From assembly GCA_005406025.1 (NCBI GenBank), contig BGZK01001200.1, positions 124,001 through 188,000 on the forward strand: a stretch of 64,000 nt of DNA, given 5' to 3'. This DNA is from Eumeta japonica. Taxonomy: Eukaryota > Arthropoda > Insecta > Lepidoptera > Psychidae. This document shows positions 1-11,289 of this stretch, piece after piece. Every line of letters begins with the position of its first letter. Position 1 is the first letter of the stretch. The notes under the pieces were generated by a model that was given only the letters and a program-made list of their open reading frames with translations, was not told the origin of the DNA and did no database searches. A program made the position numbers and the translations under genes.

Positions 1-840
1 CTGAAAACAATCCCCAAGATAAAGCGTGAAACATATTTAATTATTTACTACAAGTTGTCACCTCTAGTAGTAGTAATAGTAAATTTTCTATTCTTAATGG
101 TAAAAGTGAATCTTCAATGAAAAAATCTCAAAAACGGTTGTCGCTGCATGCCATACCAGAAATTTCTTGCTACTTTCGAGCTTTCCAAAATAAAATGACT
201 ATAAATTCCGGTGCTTTTTCGATTTATCCGAGCTGAAAAATATTATTTAACATGTTCGAATTCAAAAATCTAAATTTATTTTAAAAAAGGTTATTTTTTA
301 TTTTATCATTATATCTTTCGAAAACGTTGTTTCTTTTTGATTCGCTTTGCATCATTCAATGCAGTTTTTTAAGCAGAAAAATGTGAACAAATACCAAACG
401 TCAGTACATTAAGAATTTCACAAGCTATTTTGAAGAAATCCTTTTATTCCAATTTTTGTTAACAATGTTTATCGAACGAAACAACCGATTTTGATGCAGT
501 GTGTATTAATCGACGTTGTTTTTAAAGAAAAAAGGCTTGTTAGATTTTGGTGTCGAAAAGTAATCTAAAAGTTATTTCTAGAAAACTTTTTCTGTAATTT
601 ATATTTTTGAACTTTTCAAAACTTTCCTGACGGAATTAGTTCAAATTTTTAAGAAATCTGAGTTGAGTGACCCATTTTCCAATGTCGTAAAATGATACAT
701 TACAATACATTCATAGAAATCTAAAATGTAAGATCTGATAAAGCGCGATTTTCGAAAATCGGACTTAACAGTACCTTCCCAATTTTTGAGAATTTATCAG
801 TGAGAAGTTAAAAAAACGATTCAATATTCTCCCAGAACTA
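1..840. repeat. Interspersed repeat, non-coding, same family as 49.04-49.96 kb
   Basis: The stretch is AT-rich with no coding frame. The motif order CAACCGATTTTGATGCA, a GAYCAACGTTG-like or CGACGTTGTTTTTAAA segment, a TTAGRTTTTGGT segment, and a final CTCAAAGTTATT-like or CTAAAAGTTATT segment recurs at about 49.67-49.85 kb. Two diverged copies of one dispersed element are the simplest reading. It lies in the E75 first intron. Confidence 0.45.
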
Positions 841-1060
841 TAAACGTCATGTTCTACATGATCGACTCTCGTGAGCGAGGTTCACGAGCGAGCTAGTGGG
901 GTGCAGGGGTCGCATGGGTACCTGCCTGCGCCTGCGCCGCCGCGCTGACATTGGCAGATAAGATATGGCTATTATTTTGTCAGCGCTATCGTCCCAATGT
1001 CACAGTGACCTTAATGACACGGGGATGCGTCACAACTACGCACCGCTGCGACCTTGTGAT
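841..1060. promoter_or_regulatory. CpG-rich patch in the E75 intron, possible regulatory element
   Basis: A GC-rich island (GCGCCTGCGCCGCCGCGC at about 925-945) is followed by AGATAAGATA (tandem GATA-factor sites, 956-965) and two near-FTZ-F1 half-sites: GTGACCTTAATGACA near 1004 and GCGACCTTGTGATC near 1047. No convincing coding exon was found on either strand. A downstream alternative E75 promoter (isoform A or B type) or an intronic enhancer are options. Confidence 0.3.
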
Positions 1061-3611
1061 CTTTATCGTTTATCTAATCGTTTTGTTCGCAAAAAAAAAA
1101 AAGTATGGACTATAAGGAAGACCTGGGGGGGCACGTGTTTTGCATATGTAACAGAAACATAAAAACGATATTTCCATAAATTATAGAAATCATGCATAAT
1201 TTCGCGTATGGACGATTAATATTGTTACAAACACGATATACCGCATAACTATTAAACGGTATATTTTTTTCCTAGAAATCTTGTGCACCGCAACAGGACA
1301 CGTTGACTTAGTTTAATTATATAATAAATAGACGGAGTAATCAGTGCAAAAATATTGCGAATTATGTAACCGCGGCCTTGTCACGGCAGCGCGTCACCCG
1401 GAAGCGATGTATAGGTGTAAATGCGCACTGGAACAATTTTACAAAGTAGGAAATACTATTCATTGTAACATCAAGGTAAGGCAAAATTATCGCAATCACC
1501 GTTACTTTTGATACTGCGTTCTAGATATCGTATGGTGTGCAATATTTAAATGGCGAAAAACACGTGCCAACAGATAAAATGTGATGATAAAGTTATTATA
1601 TAAAAAAAACTGTTAAATGAGAATGGGACTGAAGGTTCCGTACAAACTTAATTACGTGTGTAAATATATTTCGTCTATCAAGAGCGTCGATGATTTTTTT
1701 CAGCTTTCAATACTGATACTGCCAATATATTGGTCGCAGAAATTCTGAAACTTCAGCTTTTATTCAAAAATTTTTTCGAATTTCTCTAATAATACATATC
1801 CGAATTTTCGAAAATTTCAAGTTTTCATCACGCGCATTTAAAAAATATTATCTCATAACCTATATCACGATTCATACTCTAACTACCAATATAAGTTTAT
1901 GATCATAATTTTTTTTCGTTTGATATAACTACAAATTATCTATTTTCAGATTTTTCCCTTTATTTGCGTTGTGAAGCCTTTTTTCTTGCCAAATTAAATT
2001 ATAGGTCAATAGGAAGTATCCCAAAGATTTTAATTTACTTGCAAGTTTCAAAATATAAGTCATAAATGACCATATTTTAACCGTGTTTTTTGATTTTTTT
2101 TTTTTAACAATCGCGATAAAGAATAGCAACAAAGGACAGTAGACATAAATGTTTAATGTTAATTTCAACTGGTACCTTCCTACGTTCTTAAAAAAGGGTA
2201 TTGATAGACAGACGTACAACGAAGTGATTTAAAATGAAATATTCTTTGAAGTCCAAGGTTAATAATGTTAATATTGGACTGTAAAAATAAGTTAATAATG
2301 TTAATTATATGTCACCAAAATCCAAGCACTTTTTTTATGAGTTTGTTTTTCTATCTGTCTGTCTGTTTGTCCGCGGTGATCATTGGAATGATTGAATCGA
2401 TTTTGATGCATTTTTCCAACTCTCGAAGATAGAGAAGCTTATTGGGCTACACATAGGGAACTTTTTATAATATATACAAAATACTTTGGGTGCCTGCTTG
2501 AAAATAGAAGAGCCCTTAAAAATTAAGCAAAGTTTGAATTTAAGTATCAATTACGGAGATAGAAATTGAGAGCGGGACCGATGCGGTATACTTATTAACA
2601 GTCTAATGTCGATACAAGAGATGAAGGAATTCATTCTACACCTAGACGGGCAGAGCCGCGGGCAGAACTTAGTCTATAATATAAAAGATAAGTTAAGCTT
2701 TTATAAAATTATAAAATAGTTCAACTACTTACAGATAAACCGTAACACTGAATAAATTAATAAGCAATTCCTTAAGATTTGCATATAAATAAATAGTAGG
2801 TTGCTGTTCGTTAAAGTTTCTTACATTTATAAAAACTCTGGTCAATTGTTTGCCGAATCGCATGAGGTGTTTTGCTGCAAATATGTTTCTGTTTCTGACG
2901 AATACAAGAAAAAAAAAACGCAAATAAGTCAGTCGGCGTGTTAGACTGTATTTTGGCTTTTGTAGTATTCGTAATATTTTAATGCCCCGCGTCAAAGCCA
3001 ATCATGAACTTGACATCTCGATGTTTTATATACGTTCCATGGTGGCTGTGATCCATGGTGGGTAGCTGTACATATGTTCCCTTTAGATGTAATATAAAAT
3101 AAGATGGGGTTGTTCACTGCAACATTATATTTGTATATCTTCAAAATAAAATTAGTAGTGTGTCAGATAATGAATATAGTTGCAATAATTTACTCTGTTT
3201 TATATTTCAACATTTCTAAATAGTTAGAAATATTTAATTTCTAATTTATTTTATTAATAATTAGATTGTATCTAAAACAAATTTATTAATAAATAGAATT
3301 AATATATAAAGACTCTTTATATGGAACATATTTAAATTTGATATTGACTTGTTTATTGATAATAATTAAAAGCAAAAAATGTGACATTGGGTGACACTAT
3401 TATGGAAAAGTCTAGTACATATCATTAATTACAAAGGACGTGAAAAACGGAGTCCGGTACATAAAATTATAAAATACTTTGTAGAAGTAAGGAGTAGCAC
3501 AATAGTTACAAATAGAGTCCGATATAAATAGTATCAATTCAAGCTTTATCGAAGTTTTTGGGCAACGAGCAAGATATATTCACTCGGATTTTTTTCAGGA
3601 AAAATAGCGTT
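1061..3611. other. E75 intron 1, AT-rich, no genes seen
   Basis: This is the rest of the E75 intron inside the window. It holds a smaller CpG-rich bit at about 1365-1430, a CTGTCTGTCTG simple repeat near 2345, and a repeat copy at 2330-2525. No splice-flanked coding exon was recognised. Confidence 0.5.
2330..2525 (+). repeat. Interspersed repeat with AGAAGCTTATTGGGCTACA core, copy 1
   Basis: It runs from CTGTCTGTCTGTTTGTCCGCGGTGATC-type sequence into AGAAGCTTATTGGGCTACA (2432-2450), a tail with GGGTGCCTGCTTGAAAAT, and AGCCCTTAAA. The same core and tail recur at 5690-5795, so this is a dispersed element, probably a decayed non-LTR 3' end. Confidence 0.5.
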
Positions 3612-3617
3612 ACTCAC
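3612..3617 (-). other. 5' splice donor of the E75 first coding exon
   Basis: The minus-strand sequence reads CTAG|GTGAGT, a full match to the donor consensus from +1 to +6. It falls right after the IPDL codons, which is the family's known junction. If unspliced, the frame would run through Gly-Glu to a TAA. Confidence 0.85.
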
Positions 3618-3900
3618 CTAGGTCGGGTATGGAGCTAGAGGGCTCTTCGAAGGGTGGCGGCTTGTGGAGGCGCGGTACAGGCGCCGCGGGCGGCGGCGGG
3701 GGCGGCGGTCGCATGCACTGGATGACGGAGTGCGGGGGCGCGGCCAGCGCTGCGTGCGACGACGCCAGCAGCACGGGCGCACGGAACTCCTTGGCAGGAG
3801 GCGCGGGCAGTTCCAGCCGTCGCAGCGGTAGCGCTTCGCTCTCGTACGGGACGTCCTCCGGCTCCCGTTTCGGGGATAACTTCGCGTAGCACTGCATCAT
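3618..3900 (-). CDS. E75: E75 (Eip75B) nuclear receptor, isoform-C-type first coding exon (partial gene)
   Basis: E75 is a haem-binding nuclear receptor of the ecdysone cascade (NR1D group) that acts in the nucleus as a transcriptional repressor and partner of HR3. This exon encodes 94 residues plus one base. It begins MMQCYAKLSPKREPED, with two adjacent ATGs; an in-frame TAA at 3943-3945 lies upstream and no other ATG lies between. Next come a leucine/proline/alanine-rich stretch, CMR followed by seven prolines, and EEPSSSIPDL, ending at CTAG|GTGAGT. From memory, Drosophila E75C also has an early K-x-E-P motif, an MRPPPPPPP run and EEPSSSIPDLEFDG just before the zinc fingers. The phase-1 donor leaves G, so a next exon starting AA or AG would restore IPDL-E. 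The DNA-binding and ligand-binding domains are not in the window; they should lie beyond position 1. The exon is GC-rich unlike its surroundings, as expected for a conserved first exon. Confidence 0.86.
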
Positions 3901-4375
3901 CACCGACCGACCGGTAGTCTCCACGCGAACTTTAATCCGTCCTTACAATTAACAAATCGTATACGTCCTAAATGTTTTTAAATTTTTGCGTTCCTCAGTT
4001 TACAAATATAAATATTTACTTGACGTCCTATAAATATTTATTTACAAAATTTACTTCATGATAACCAAAATAATAAACCGCGATTGCGATCCAGAGCAGA
4101 GAAGGCCGTTCGGCGCCGGGAGTCGAGCACATGCAAGATGCGGCGCGCGCCGCTGACTCGCGAGACCCGTCCGCTCGCCGCGACCAACTTTCTCCTACTG
4201 GCGGTCGCGAGCAGACGAAAGTGAATCTGCAGCGTGCGACGTGCGGCGCGCGGCGCCCTATCGCCCGCGCCCTCAGGTGGCGCGCCCGGCCGTCGCCGCC
4301 CTGCACCCTGCGCCGTGCGCTTGCACCGCCCAATGCCCGTCCCGCCCGGCTATAACCTTAACTGTGACCTTTCAA
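3901..4375 (-). promoter_or_regulatory. Putative E75-C promoter and 5' UTR, CpG-rich
   Basis: This region lies immediately upstream of the E75 start codon on the minus strand. Positions 4080-4350 are strikingly CpG-rich inside otherwise AT-rich DNA (runs such as GGCGCGCGCCG, GGGCGGGACGGG). I see no TATA box at an obvious position and no clear initiator, so the transcription start cannot be fixed. Positions 3905-4080 are AT-rich and are most simply 5' UTR. An unseen upstream 5' UTR exon is possible, though no good acceptor is visible next to the ATG. Confidence 0.5.
4365..4372 (-). promoter_or_regulatory. NBRE-like nuclear receptor half-site (AAAGGTCA)
   Basis: TGACCTTT on the plus strand is AAAGGTCA on the gene strand, the monomer site bound by NR4A receptors (HR38 in insects). 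It sits at the upstream edge of the CpG-rich block before E75. A single 8-mer is weak evidence; the position is what makes it notable. Confidence 0.3.
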
Positions 4376-7140
4376 AAGTGCACTGCTCTCCTAAGGGATG
4401 AGTACGTTGTCGTTTAGAAATTACGAAAATGTGATATAAATAATTTCTCTCTAATAAAATACAATTTCCTGTGTATTGTTAAATTAGGACTATAGCAATA
4501 CTATTAAAGACCTGGTTTTGTTTGTGACTTTGTCTTCGTGACTATTAAAGTCACATGAGTAAATTGGCGAAAAACCTTAGCTCTGCTGCTAGTTTTAACT
4601 GCAGAAGCGGGTCATTCAATTTATTATATTATACATCCCTATGACGTTTTTGTGTCTTTTTACGTATATACACAGGTTGCGCCCACCGTTTCCAAAAAAA
4701 TATTGTAATATGTTTTTATGTATACTGTTTCATATTCATACACATATTACTTCAAATAACTTAATATTAAAATAAATTTTAAGCCAATATATATTCGAGT
4801 TTATTGATACACCCTCAAATTGGCGTTTGTACATAATAACTTTTATTGAGTTTTTGCTATGTATATGATAAAATTAATGAATACATTAATGTATATGAAT
4901 TTATTTCTGACGTTCAAAGTTAACTACTTTCATACAATTTTTAAAGTGGATACTAAACAATTTGAAAGTTGTAATGGCGCATGCACAAAGTCTTCCGGTG
5001 TATTTCAAAAGATGAATTACTATTATTACAAATTGGGATATTAATAAACAATGCGGAACACCATCAACAATGTTCATGTCCCGTTACCGCATTAGAATCT
5101 AACAACAAATATTCCAAAAAAAACAAGAATTGAACAAATTTGTTGTTCTGAATACAAGTTTGCAACTTTTTTCCATTAAAATTACATGTAATATGATAAC
5201 GGTTTCTTTGCTGGGCATAAATTTAAATTTAACAATAGTTGTGTATTTTAATAATTTAATAAAAATAAGTAAGGTAATTTATTTGCACGTTTAGAAAGAT
5301 TGAGTTTGGACGTACGATAAGGGAGTTACACGGACTTTGTTTTATTTTTGTACTTTGTAGTTCAATAATATTTGAATATAAATTTGATTCCTCATAATGT
5401 TGAGGAATTAGTTGTTTTTGATTCAATCGCCTATCAAAAATCATGCATGAATGCTTTATTTTTTCTGGTAAATAATTGTTAAAATCTCCCTTGTTGTATT
5501 CACAAAAAACTTTGAACTACATTTTGTTTTAATATTCCTTTATCAAACCATATTAGTTCTATTATTTGTGTTGATTTCAAAGGCCCAAAATGTTAGAATT
5601 TTGTTTATGATGTTAAAATTCAGGTATATTTGTAAGTGTGTAAAGAATAATCTTTGGAATAGTTGAGCTGATCACGCTGGGAGATTCACTGGAAGGTACA
5701 GAAGCTTATTGGGCTACACTTAGGATGCTTTTATCAGAGAAATATTTAGGGCTCCTACGTGAAAATTTAAAAACCCTTAAATATGGAATACTCTGATCGT
5801 AATTGAATGAAGGGTGATATCGGGATAGAGGTTGGAAGCAGGACCGAAATCTGTATATGGACTAAGACGATAGCAGGACCTTAATTGCAGTCATGGAGAA
5901 CACAGCGTCATCAGTCGATGTAGAAGAAGTAGGTATTCATTATTGTATATGCGAATGAAGCACTCGACGAATACTATTGCAATAAAAATTATCAAGAGAT
6001 TGCTTCTTCGTTAGGGTTCGGTGAAAATTACTAAGAACCTTTATAACAACCGATTATACCAACGCTTAGTATGAAAACGAAAAAGAAATATGAAATACAT
6101 TTCTTCTTACAATTCCGTAACTATTACTAAGAATGTTTATAGTTTGGAGGATTTCACTGAAATTTTGACTATCAGCACAAAGTATGTAGTATGAGATGAA
6201 TGAGCGCCCTTATATTTTGACCGATTTCAAAGAAGTTTGGCATGGAGATAGCTGAAATTGAGGAAAAGAATGTAGCCTACATTATTTTTAGGGTCTCATG
6301 GTTATGGGTTCAGTGAATGTTACTCACTGAATATCATTATAATTTAACTAATTTCATAAACAATTTTATTTTTATTACCGGCTTAGTTTATGATTTAAAA
6401 TTAAAAAAAATGAGCCTGAAACAAATTACGAGTATGTTGTGGGTGTGTGCGTATACACGCAAGAACAAACACGCATTCATATGTGTGTACGCACGTTCGT
6501 GCGTGTGTGCACGTATGTACACAGGCGTATACACGTGATAAATTTCAAAATTTACTTAGATGTTCTGTTTAGAAAGCGACTTCGATCGTTACAAATTGCA
6601 TCAAAATCCTTTGGTTTGTTTGAGAGATATTATTAACGAGGATATTGCTATCCGAGACCTCAGCAAAGGCTAAGAGAATACGTCATAGGGTTTTAGTTCG
6701 TAGGAATCCAACGTAAGTCGCTTGGTCATCCCCAGGTGCCGGGCATCCATGAGATTTTCCCCATGTAAAAAAAAGGACGTTAACCTCAAATGTAAAATGG
6801 AATATTATAATTTGTATTCTTTTAATATTAAGAATTTAGTTTTATTATTCGATTTAATTTTTACACTTTATAGCTGTTTATAAAAATGTATATGGATTTT
6901 GATTGTAGATTACCTAATCCAGTTAGAAAGTAAACCAAGAGTCCAACTTCCCGTATCACTTTATTAATTGAAATTAACATGGTCGAGATTCATCATTTTA
7001 ATTAAAGATTAAATAGTTTTATGTTGTACAGTCACAGGGGGGTTTGACTACTCCATAAGAGTAATCAAAACTTTTAAAAAGCCGTAGTGCTAAAATATCT
7101 TAGCACCCACATTAATTAAGCTCATGATGCGCGAAATAAT
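4376..7140. other. AT-rich flank upstream of E75, no genes seen
   Basis: Apart from the repeat at 5690-5795 and a cryptic GT/CA-rich stretch at 6436-6538 (GTGTGTGCGTATACACGC type), I see no coding exon, RNA gene or clear element. Confidence 0.4.
5690..5795 (+). repeat. Interspersed repeat with AGAAGCTTATTGGGCTACA core, copy 2
   Basis: This is the second copy of the element at 2330-2525. It shares the 19-base core at 5700-5718, then GGGCTCCTACGTGAAAAT and ACCCTTAAA. Same orientation, diverged by substitutions and small indels. Confidence 0.5.
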
Positions 7141-7170
7141 ATTTAGTAGCCACGTCTAACGGACAATATC

Positions 7171-7198
7171 TGACCTTGAATTGTTTTTCTAAAGGTCA
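7171..7198. promoter_or_regulatory. Everted pair of nuclear receptor sites: TGACCTTGA and AAAGGTCA
   Basis: TGACCTTGA (7171-7179) is an exact FTZ-F1/SF-1-type site on the minus strand. AAAGGTCA (7191-7198) is an exact NBRE on the plus strand, 11 bases away. Both lie ~2.8 kb upstream of the E75 CpG block. Motif match only; chance occurrence is not excluded. Confidence 0.3.
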
Positions 7199-7544
7199 AA
7201 CTAAACAAATACTTTTGAAGACAAATTTCTCCGTGGACTATTTATTTGTTTATTTCAGAAGCTTTTAACATATAAAAATAGAATTCGTCGAGGTTTGATA
7301 ACACCTCGTATCATGAAAACACAAGCATATTTTTGGACAAAGAAGAAAAACATTGAGTATCCCATTTTATTATGAAAATCAAATGAGCGATTGAAATGTA
7401 ACTACTGTTTGGGTAACTCGTACTCTGTGTTTAACTTGACTTGTACCAATGAGTGTGAAAAGTTGTTCAAGTATTTTGCAACAATAAAATCAACATTTTT
7501 TATACATCAAATGAAAGCAAGTGAGATGTGGATTGTCGATATAC

Positions 7545-7660
7545 AAAAAAAAACTGCCCACGTGCGAGTCGAACTCGCGCACGCAGGGTTCCGTACCATA
7601 ATGTACGGTACGGTACGGTACGGTACCATAACATTGGTACGGAATTTTATTTGTTGAAAA
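7545..7660 (-). repeat. 3' end of a lepidopteran interspersed repeat, with (TACGG)4
   Basis: On the minus strand, GGAACCCTGCGTGCGCGAG leading to GACTCGCACGTGGGCAG resembles the usual end of the repeat that is more complete at 18.9-19.65 kb. Adjacent is a short tandem (TACGG)4 at 7604-7623, inside an inverted pair TTCCGTACC / GGTACGGAA. Confidence 0.5.
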
Positions 7661-8054
7661 CCTATTAGAATTGAATTTGACTTTGCCGGCTCCGTGGCTA
7701 AAAAAACATAACCCATTCAGCCAAACTGATAAAAATTGGTAGGTTAGCTAATTATTATGTTTCGATTCACAAAACGTCGTGAAAGTCACTGCAGTCGTCA
7801 GTCAGTGTTGTCATACTCATACACTTATTTCATAATTTTTGTATTCGACGTATCGAATAAAAAACATCGATATATATTCGAGGTTGAAATATTATCAATA
7901 AATCGGTTCAAAACGATGCATCGTTACTATACATTGAGTGTTTACAATACCTCGATGTATATCGTCCATCTCTAAAGCGAATATATAACTAAATATTCTG
8001 TGAATATTTCAAGCGTCTACCTGTTGTCGTTATCAATATCGAGCCAAAACGAGC

Positions 8055-8269
8055 AAAAAAATCATGTTTGTTGTATGGGAGCCTCTTAAATATTTATTGT
8101 ATTTATTATTATAGCGGCCACATAAATACATCATCTGTGAAAATTTCAACTATCTGACTATCACGGTTCATGAGATACAGCCCGGTGACAGACGGACGGA
8201 CGGACGGACAGCGGAGTCTTACTAATAGGGTCCCGTTTTTTACCCTTTGGGTACAGAACCCTTAAAAAA
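8055..8269 (+). repeat. Interspersed repeat with (GACG)n core and GGGTACAGAACCCT end
   Basis: From TTTGTTGTATGGGAGCC, through CATCTGTGAAAATTTCAAC and TGAGATACAGCCCGGTGACA, to the GACGGACGGACGG run, GGGTCCCGTTTTTTACCC and CAGAACCCTTAAAAAA. I recognise this layout as a very common non-coding repeat of lepidopteran genomes, probably the 3' part of a retroelement. Function: none inferred. Confidence 0.6.
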
Positions 8270-11200
8270 TGGGGTTCACAAATCGTTCTCCCATCTTTTT
8301 CCCCGACAAGAACATTAGAAAGTATCGTACCGATGTGTATATTAATATTATTACTGGATATTAAAATTAAAATTTGCACTTGATATGTTTATTAACTGAA
8401 TAATTTATTGATTTTTACTATTGTGTTTTTAATTTTTTAATTGACGTAAAATATAACGTACACGCACGTTAAATGGAAACTAATAACTTGCTGGTTGACA
8501 GGCTTTACATTCATTATAATGTAAGCAACGTGTATTATTGTCTACCTGTAAGTTTGAATGTGAAACATACGTTGCAGAAACCTTTATTTATTAGTAAAAT
8601 ACTGGATAATCCCGAGAGAGATTCGTGCACTGAAGGTTCCATTCAATAATCTTTAAAAAATATGTAAATCTAGATGAAAAAAAGTTAGAAAAGTATAAAA
8701 GAATAAGAAGAGTGGTACAAAAATCAAAATATTGTTTTATACTTTCATAAAAAATTGAATCTTTTATTAGTCCGATTTAGTGCAAATATTTGGGCTTGCA
8801 AATTTTGGAGAAAATGCTTTCCTTTCACAGAGTTCTGAGTATAAATCAAATATTAATATGTTTAAAATTAATAAGTATACACATTATTTAAATTATTAGT
8901 CAACAATTAAGCAATACAAATTGAACGCGTTGTCTCTACGAGTATTTTTCGTTTCTCGTGGAAAAATATATTTTAAGTTTTTCTGTAAACTAACAGTGGG
9001 GCACAAAGGTCTTTTGTAAAAATTTTCATAAATTTTCATTAAAATATGTAAAGCTATGCGCTTTAAAGCAATAAAAAAATATGTATTTATGTTATTCATA
9101 ATTAGCCATTTCATTTGATAACTAACCAAAAGTAAAAAACGTGATCCGTAAGATTTAACAGATTGTCCATGCATTATCTGCAAAATTTTACAGATTAGGT
9201 TTACAAAATACGTTTTTACTTTTGGTGCAACCAGCCGTAACTCCCAAAATCAGAATTGATTTATTTATGCTATATGTTCATGATTGAGGCGTCTAATTTG
9301 CTTAATCTTAATATGATTTACTTGACGTTCACAAGAATTGTGGGATAGATAGGGCATGTTTGGGTTTTAAATGTCCTAGATTGCGACATTGTATAGTCAT
9401 GGTGTTGCAAATTAGACTAAATTCCTAGTTGTGAACCTCATCATCATCATTCACCCAACTTTCAGCTAGTCGCAATGACTGAAAGGGACAAGTCTCGATA
9501 CTCCGAAGGGATTATAATTAAATATTAAGGTAGTGTAGGTTCTAGCCTGCATTAGGAATGATAGGAGTGTAGAGCCAGCCGGTATCGTACAACCTTTTTA
9601 GGCAGAGACTGGAGTCGGGGTATGTAGTAGATACTACAATGTGTTAATAAATATAGTAGGAACAGTAATTTTCTTCGTTTCTCTTCCGTTCTTCGTTTGA
9701 TTTGCTTGGTGTTTTCATTTCAATGGAAATGAAAACACCAGAAATATCTGGAAGTTGGAAGTGTTCATTTGCAGACTTTTTATTTCTACTATGGTTTATG
9801 CTGATTTCGTTTAATTTTCTTTGTTCCTGTTGTGTTTTGTTTAAACGAATCTCCCAAGTGTAACTAGCTTTCTATTCTAGATGATTTTAAAACAGAATCA
9901 AATTGATGGTGTCGAGCTTTTAAAAATATTGTAAATCCAACCTCTTTGCGATAAATCTGTAGATAAATTAAACCAGCACTGTCTATTCAATATCACTGAG
10001 AATTCAAAGTTCCAATAACCTTGAAAGACATAGTAATAAATTCTATGTTATTCCGTTCATCTTGAACACTTTTCTATACCCGACGGTGTTCATTACGTTA
10101 AATTTAACGACGTTAAAAACCGTTAGCAGTTTTCTCTTTTATTGGTATGTTCGTCTCATAATGCTTCTTGCACTTTGTTTGAATTATCTTTAATCACAAT
10201 GTGGTCATAATCCGTTTTTGGAGTTTGACGGTAGGAAAATTGTCGGATGAAACTGAATGCACAGGAAAGCTCAAATCGCCTTAGTCACCAAGATATAGCA
10301 CGTGTTTAGTGTTCGGGTCATACATCAGTTCTACGCGTTAATAAGGATACGTATTGTCTAATAAGACCGGACTTTTAGTTTTCAATTATGTATATGTGAA
10401 ACAGTGGAAGATTTTGGAAGTATTGTGGTGGAGTTATCAAGTTTTAGATTTTTCGAACTGACTGTATGTGTCTGATATAACATCAGTTGAGATCAACGTG
10501 ACATCAAATCGTCTTGGAATCTTGAAGTTTACGCGTGTAAAAAAGTATCAGAGCAAATTAAACGTGTATGATCTCGATGCGAAGTTCTGAGGTGTAGCAG
10601 TGAATGAGATCATACGGATTTAAAAATTAGCTCAAATTTACTGTTTATAACCTTGTTTACAAATAAAAATGGCAATAACAAATTAGTCAATTATTGTAGA
10701 ATCACAAACTGTAAATGTGAAAATTCTAAATTAGCGTAAGAACTCAGTTTTTCTTTTAGCGATCAGTGCGTTAACAAGTAAAGTTCGATATAGCGAAAGT
10801 ATTGTATAACTTTCCTACTGAGTTTTTGTAACAGTGAGCTACGTGAAAAGTTAAACCTGCCCTTTTTACTGTCTATCTTTTTTTTATTTCAATCTTCGGA
10901 CCTCGTTTGTGATGCAGAACATAACAGTATACAAAAAAGTATTCTTGGAATGAGGATATGCACGCAAAACTTAGATGGCAGCATGAGCCCACCGACCTAA
11001 CAACAAATAAAACATTGTAGGTGTACATTCAATAGCGCTTTTTCTATTTAAAAAAAGTACACAAAAGAACACATTCATGCATGTTTTTTATTACTTGAAT
11101 GGAATTAAAGAACAGAAATGAAATTTTAACTGGAAGCAAAGCTGACCTCACCGAAAGGTAATCCTTATGTTTTACGGCTTTTACGGCGGCTAAGTTTTTA

Positions 11201-11280
11201 TGTTATTTAGCTCATTATGCGACAGTTAATGTTAGAACACGGAAATCACATTGTCGGAGATAGTTCAAAATAAACTTTGA
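8270..11280. other. AT-rich intergenic DNA, no genes seen
   Basis: No coding exon recognised. It holds an unplaced moderately GC-rich stretch at about 9438-9640 (CATCATCATTCACCCAAC start), possibly a decayed repeat, and the hairpin at 9707-9740. The rest looks like unique AT-rich sequence. Confidence 0.35.
9707..9740. repeat. Perfect 15-bp inverted repeat, 4-base spacer
   Basis: Arm TGGTGTTTTCATTTC (9707-9721), spacer AATG, then its exact reverse complement (9726-9740). No mismatch. No terminator or gene context. Confidence 0.8.
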
Positions 11281-11289
11281 AGATGCGGT

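Noticed and set aside
3629..3889. 86-codon plus-strand frame and 85-codon second minus-strand frame over the E75 exon
   Set aside because: Shadows of the GC-rich exon; Gly/Ser/Ala-rich by composition, without splice sites or domains, while the E75 frame has both.
3901..3924. Eight extra amino-terminal codons upstream of the E75 ATG
   Set aside because: They would need a GTG start; the first ATG is at 3900 and nuclear insect genes start with ATG.
4028..4355. Open frames of 74 and 101 codons on both strands
   Set aside because: Arg/Ala/Pro-rich on both strands at once, as expected of CpG-rich promoter DNA; no domain.
7555..7600. tRNA gene (GAGTCGAACTCG resembles a tRNA T arm)
   Set aside because: No acceptor stem, D arm or anticodon arm can be closed; it matches the end of an interspersed repeat.
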